Of a DNA stretch of 64,000 nt, positions 63,672-64,000 are shown one piece after another. The notes below the pieces were generated by a model that searched no databases, was not told where the DNA came from, and was given only the letters and a program-made list of their open reading frames with translations. The translations under genes were made by a program, and so were the position numbers. The number at the start of each line of letters is the position of its first letter. The stretch's first letter is position 1. Source of the stretch: Brucella rhizosphaerae (GTDB lineage Bacteria > Pseudomonadota > Alphaproteobacteria > Rhizobiales > Rhizobiaceae); the NCBI RefSeq assembly GCF_002252475.1, contig NZ_NNRK01000026.1:1-64000 (forward strand). The letters are read 5' to 3'.

Positions 63672-64000
63672 TTAACCTGCGTAGTTCAGCTTGAGCTTGG
63701 AAAGTCCAACAGCTGCGTTGAGACCTTTCTGGCCCTGAAGCGAGATAGGCTGCAGGGAGATTGTCTTCCACGAACCACCAGTCAGAATGTTGGTGCCAGC
63801 GCCGATACCGATCGAAGCATTTGCCGAAGCGCCGACATAACGGCCCTTCAAAGCGCCTTCGGGGCGAACGGTTGGCGCCCAAACGGCCCATGCAATGGTG
63901 CCGCCATTGATGAAGCCTATATCAACGCCGATTTTGGTGATGTTGCCGGTGTAATGTTCAACCGGGCCGCGACCGTGCACAGGCCGGAAAACGCAATCCA
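63672..64000 (-). CDS. DUF992 exported protein, C-terminal part
   Basis: Cut by the window end; the frame is open up to base 64000. The visible 109 residues start DCVFRPVHGRGPVEHYTGNI, typical of DUF992, and continue with GGTIAWAVWAPT and GASANASIGIGAGTNIL. Members are small secreted or periplasmic proteins of Hyphomicrobiales; function unknown. The signal peptide lies outside the window. Confidence 0.85.
   Translation of the reverse strand, partial: DCVFRPVHGRGPVEHYTGNITKIGVDIGFINGGTIAWAVWAPTVRPEGALKGRYVGASANASIGIGAGTNILTGGSWKTISLQPISLQGQKGLNAAVGLSKLKLNYAG

Noticed and set aside
1..64000. Search for tRNA, rRNA, CRISPR arrays, IS elements, phage genes or attachment sites
   Set aside because: I saw no tRNA-like cloverleaf or GTTCGA-type T-arm outside coding sequence, no regularly spaced repeats, and no transposase or integrase. 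The repeats present are short intergenic palindromes.

Overview
The window is chromosomal core DNA of a Brucellaceae alphaproteobacterium (the Brucella/Ochrobactrum group, order Hyphomicrobiales). The main support is an Omp25-type outer-membrane protein, the tail of an Omp2-type porin, classic alphaproteobacterial gene order (smpB, rpoZ, rsh, pyrE, acpS-lepB-rnc-era-recO, and lptF-lptG-lptD-surA-pdxA-rsmA), and many short palindromic intergenic repeats of the RIME kind known from rhizobia and relatives. Omp25 is recognisably the Brucella protein but carries a somewhat different loop, so an Ochrobactrum-type strain fits better than classical Brucella. This species-level statement is inference. 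I see no tRNA, rRNA, CRISPR array, prophage, IS transposase or plasmid gene.

Layout. 1-4.4 kb: porin end, a BON-domain exported protein, a possible 29-residue membrane peptide, a helix-hairpin-helix membrane-anchored protein, and a lytic transglycosylase on the minus strand. 4.9-11.1 kb: dapA, smpB, a NYN-domain protein, rpoZ, the (p)ppGpp enzyme rsh and pyrE. 11.2-13.8 kb: an FNR-type oxygen sensor (fnrN), a perfect FNR box, a small coupled ORF and hemN, a compact low-oxygen haem module. 14-16.2 kb: a fosmidomycin-resistance-like exporter divergent from an AraC regulator. 16.2-21 kb: DUF2062 protein, acpS, lepB, rnc, era, recO. 21-28.5 kb: phosphatase, HD hydrolase, ygfZ, a dihydroorotase variant, isochorismatase plus GlxA-type regulator, small proteins, Nudix hydrolase and a SRAP DNA-crosslink protein. 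28.5-35 kb: amino-acid exporter, a possible leader peptide, cysS, a GFA protein, citramalate synthase with a duplicated 5' end, and RarD. 35-45 kb: M23 endopeptidase, then the minus-strand envelope cluster rsmA, pdxA, surA, lptD, lptG, lptF. 45-51 kb: pepA, holC, a small membrane protein, an ABC-F ATPase, a DinB protein, ndk. 51-57.6 kb: YbaY/META lipoprotein-like protein, moaE, moaD, pgsA, uvrC, an SDR reductase, omp25. 57.6-64 kb: GST, RNase T2, an exported protein, rlmJ, an EamA transporter, a molybdopterin oxidoreductase and a DUF992 protein cut by the window end.

The genes are mostly housekeeping: cell-envelope biogenesis, translation quality control, stringent response, pyrimidine and cofactor synthesis, DNA repair. 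I did not find a new multi-gene system. The most interesting signals are small: a candidate Ile/Thr-rich leader peptide with alternative hairpins ahead of cysS (29603-29744), a 48-bp duplication that has rebuilt the 5' end of cimA as a coupled mini-ORF (31908-32057), the uncharacterised ORF tied to hemN under an FNR box (12191-12456), a dihydroorotase lacking one canonical metal His, and a hairpin bracketed by a 13-bp repeat at the recO start.
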